64,000 nt of DNA from Paenibacillus endophyticus. Lineage in GTDB: Bacteria; Bacillota; Bacilli; Paenibacillales; Paenibacillaceae. The stretch is taken from the NCBI RefSeq assembly GCF_014192395.1, contig NZ_JACHXW010000024.1, positions 55,876 to 119,875 on the forward strand. The letters run 5' to 3'. Made by a program: the position numbers and the translations under genes. Below, piece after piece: positions 63,254-64,000 of the stretch; the first letter of the stretch is position 1; every line of letters starts with the position of its first letter. The notes beneath the pieces are model-generated. The model had not been told where the DNA came from. It was given only the letters and a program-made list of their open reading frames with translations, and did no database searches.

Positions 63254-63866
63254 AGAAGTTGGACACTAAGAGTGTGAGTGGATTACACTAGTAGTGATAG
63301 GGGATGACAACATGACAAGAAATAAACATTCGAAAGAATTTAAACGGCAGGTTGTGAAAGAAGCCATAGAAACAGGGAATAAAGCGCTTGTCGCTCGCCG
63401 TTACGAGATAGCAGCCAATATGCTGCATCGATGGGTTAGGGAGTTTGAAAATGGGAAGTACGGCGAGACCACCCTTGATGCTGTAAGTGAAATTGATGCT
63501 AAGATAATGGCACAAGAAAACGATCAGTTAAAACGTTTACTAGGTGAACAAGCTCTAGAGATCGCCATTCTACGTGACTTAATAAAAAAGAAAAACCCTC
63601 ATTTGCTGACAAAGTTGAAGTAGCAGACCACTATATTCATCTGGGCTACGCCATTACGCTCGTATTGCGATTGGTTAAGATCCCTAGATCCAGCTACTAT
63701 TATCACAAATATAACAAAGTAGCCGTGAAAACAGTAAGTGAGGGGCGCCAAGCACCCGGTTATTCTTTGCAGAAAGATGGCGCTATAATACCGGACAGCA
63801 AAATCCAAGAATGGCTAATGGATCTTGTGGCTAAAGACGGTTATGCCTATGGCTACCGAAAACTCC
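63243..63866 (+). mobile_element. IS3-family insertion sequence, 5' part
   Basis: Left end near 63243 (CCCCCTAAAGAAGTTGGACA), orfA and the beginning of orfB in the -1 frame. Homology to OrfB stops at YGYRKL (about 63866), after which the sequence changes, so the element is cut or itself interrupted. It differs from the remnant at 4898-5040, whose end repeat is different. Confidence 0.85.
63312..63623 (+). CDS. IS3-family transposase OrfA
   Basis: 103 residues: helix-turn-helix (FKRQVVKEAIETGNKALVAR then YEIAANMLHRWVREFENGKY) and a leucine zipper region (ENDQLKRLLGEQALEIAILR). ATG 63312 follows AGGGGAT. The heptamer A AAA AAG at 63584-63590, in the zero frame, is a classical -1 slippery site for making the OrfAB transposase. 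Confidence 0.9.
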   Translation: MTRNKHSKEFKRQVVKEAIETGNKALVARRYEIAANMLHRWVREFENGKYGETTLDAVSEIDAKIMAQENDQLKRLLGEQALEIAILRDLIKKKNPHLLTKLK

Positions 63867-63994
63867 CTTGGTACGATATGATTTTCTCACGAATGCTCGC
63901 TTATTCGCAGGATTTCGCCCGGTTGGATATAGATGAAAGACAAAGAGGGGGACTCCGTAGTAGACATCGGCAACATGAAGGCGCACGGGAATAG
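63585..63994 (+). pseudogene. IS3-family transposase OrfB, truncated
   Basis: Read in the -1 frame after the slippery site: SFADKVEVADHYIHLGYAI, then LRLVKIPRSSYYYHKYNK and YAYGYRKL, typical of OrfB before the DDE catalytic core. Past about 63866 the frame codes unrelated residues and stops at 63994. The whole DDE domain is missing in the window, so it is not functional as it stands. Confidence 0.8.
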
Positions 63995-64000
63995 AGGGGA

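Noticed and set aside
63933..64000. Partial gene at the right edge (possible group II intron maturase start)
   Set aside because: Only 22 codons are visible, the upstream DNA is too short for an intron domain I, and the family could not be supported. It is reported only as a question in the IS finding.

Overview
The window looks like a chromosomal segment of a spore-forming Firmicute of the Paenibacillus type. Evidence: a cotJABC operon and a CotF-like coat gene; strong AGGAGG-type ribosome binding sites with many GTG and TTG starts; several YesM/YesN, LplB/YtcP and lipoprotein-type sugar ABC systems; and a bacterial Ku/LigD end-joining operon. No rRNA, tRNA or CRISPR array was seen.

Layout. 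0-4 kb: a SLAC1/TehA-type transporter, the cotJABC spore coat operon and a CotF-like gene. 4-5.1 kb: a graveyard holding a chimeric ligD fossil, a broken SDR gene and the tail of an IS3-family element. 5.2-9.5 kb: a DUF2243/CtaG pair and a PadR-DUF1048-DUF1048-ABC exporter operon. 9.7-15 kb: a collagen-like/beta-helix surface protein and a deoR-nagA operon, both on the minus strand. 15-20 kb: TetR-MATE, an MBL hydrolase, TetR and Map. 20.3-22.6 kb: ku-ligD plus two small genes joined by 4-nt overlaps or tight spacing. 22.8-32.4 kb: a glycan-uptake operon (YesN/YesM two-component system, binding lipoprotein, two permeases, GH127, GH43) that probably handles arabinofuranosides. 33-38 kb: an ArsR/DUF1801 pair and a BcrA-type ABC exporter with its own two-component system. 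38.7-52.1 kb: a second glycan locus (AraC, GH130, LplB/YtcP permeases, binding lipoprotein, a large secreted GH-D-like enzyme with three C-terminal repeats, a GH106-like enzyme). 52.5-54.1 kb: a small putative sensor with a soluble chemoreceptor. 54.4-58.1 kb: an orphan binding lipoprotein and an AraC/siderophore-binding open frame with an internal Fur box. 58.5-64 kb: DoxX, MarR, an LLM flavoenzyme, an SDR, an ApbA-like reductase and a TetR gene cut by an IS3 element that runs towards the window end.

The main themes are glycan foraging, with transporters and intracellular enzymes co-transcribed under local AraC or two-component control, and drug or peptide defence by exporters next to PadR, TetR or two-component regulators. 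The most unusual features are: (i) a consensus Fur box, a ribosome binding site and a lipoprotein signal peptide embedded in frame inside a 601-codon open frame at 56314-58119; (ii) a family of composite hairpin repeats found three times, only in the gaps of the second glycan locus; (iii) a 136-bp fossil at 4055-4190 that joins fragments of ligD and of a small gene from the intact Ku locus 16 kb away; (iv) a Ku/ligase operon with a ligase-only LigD and two uncharacterised small proteins.
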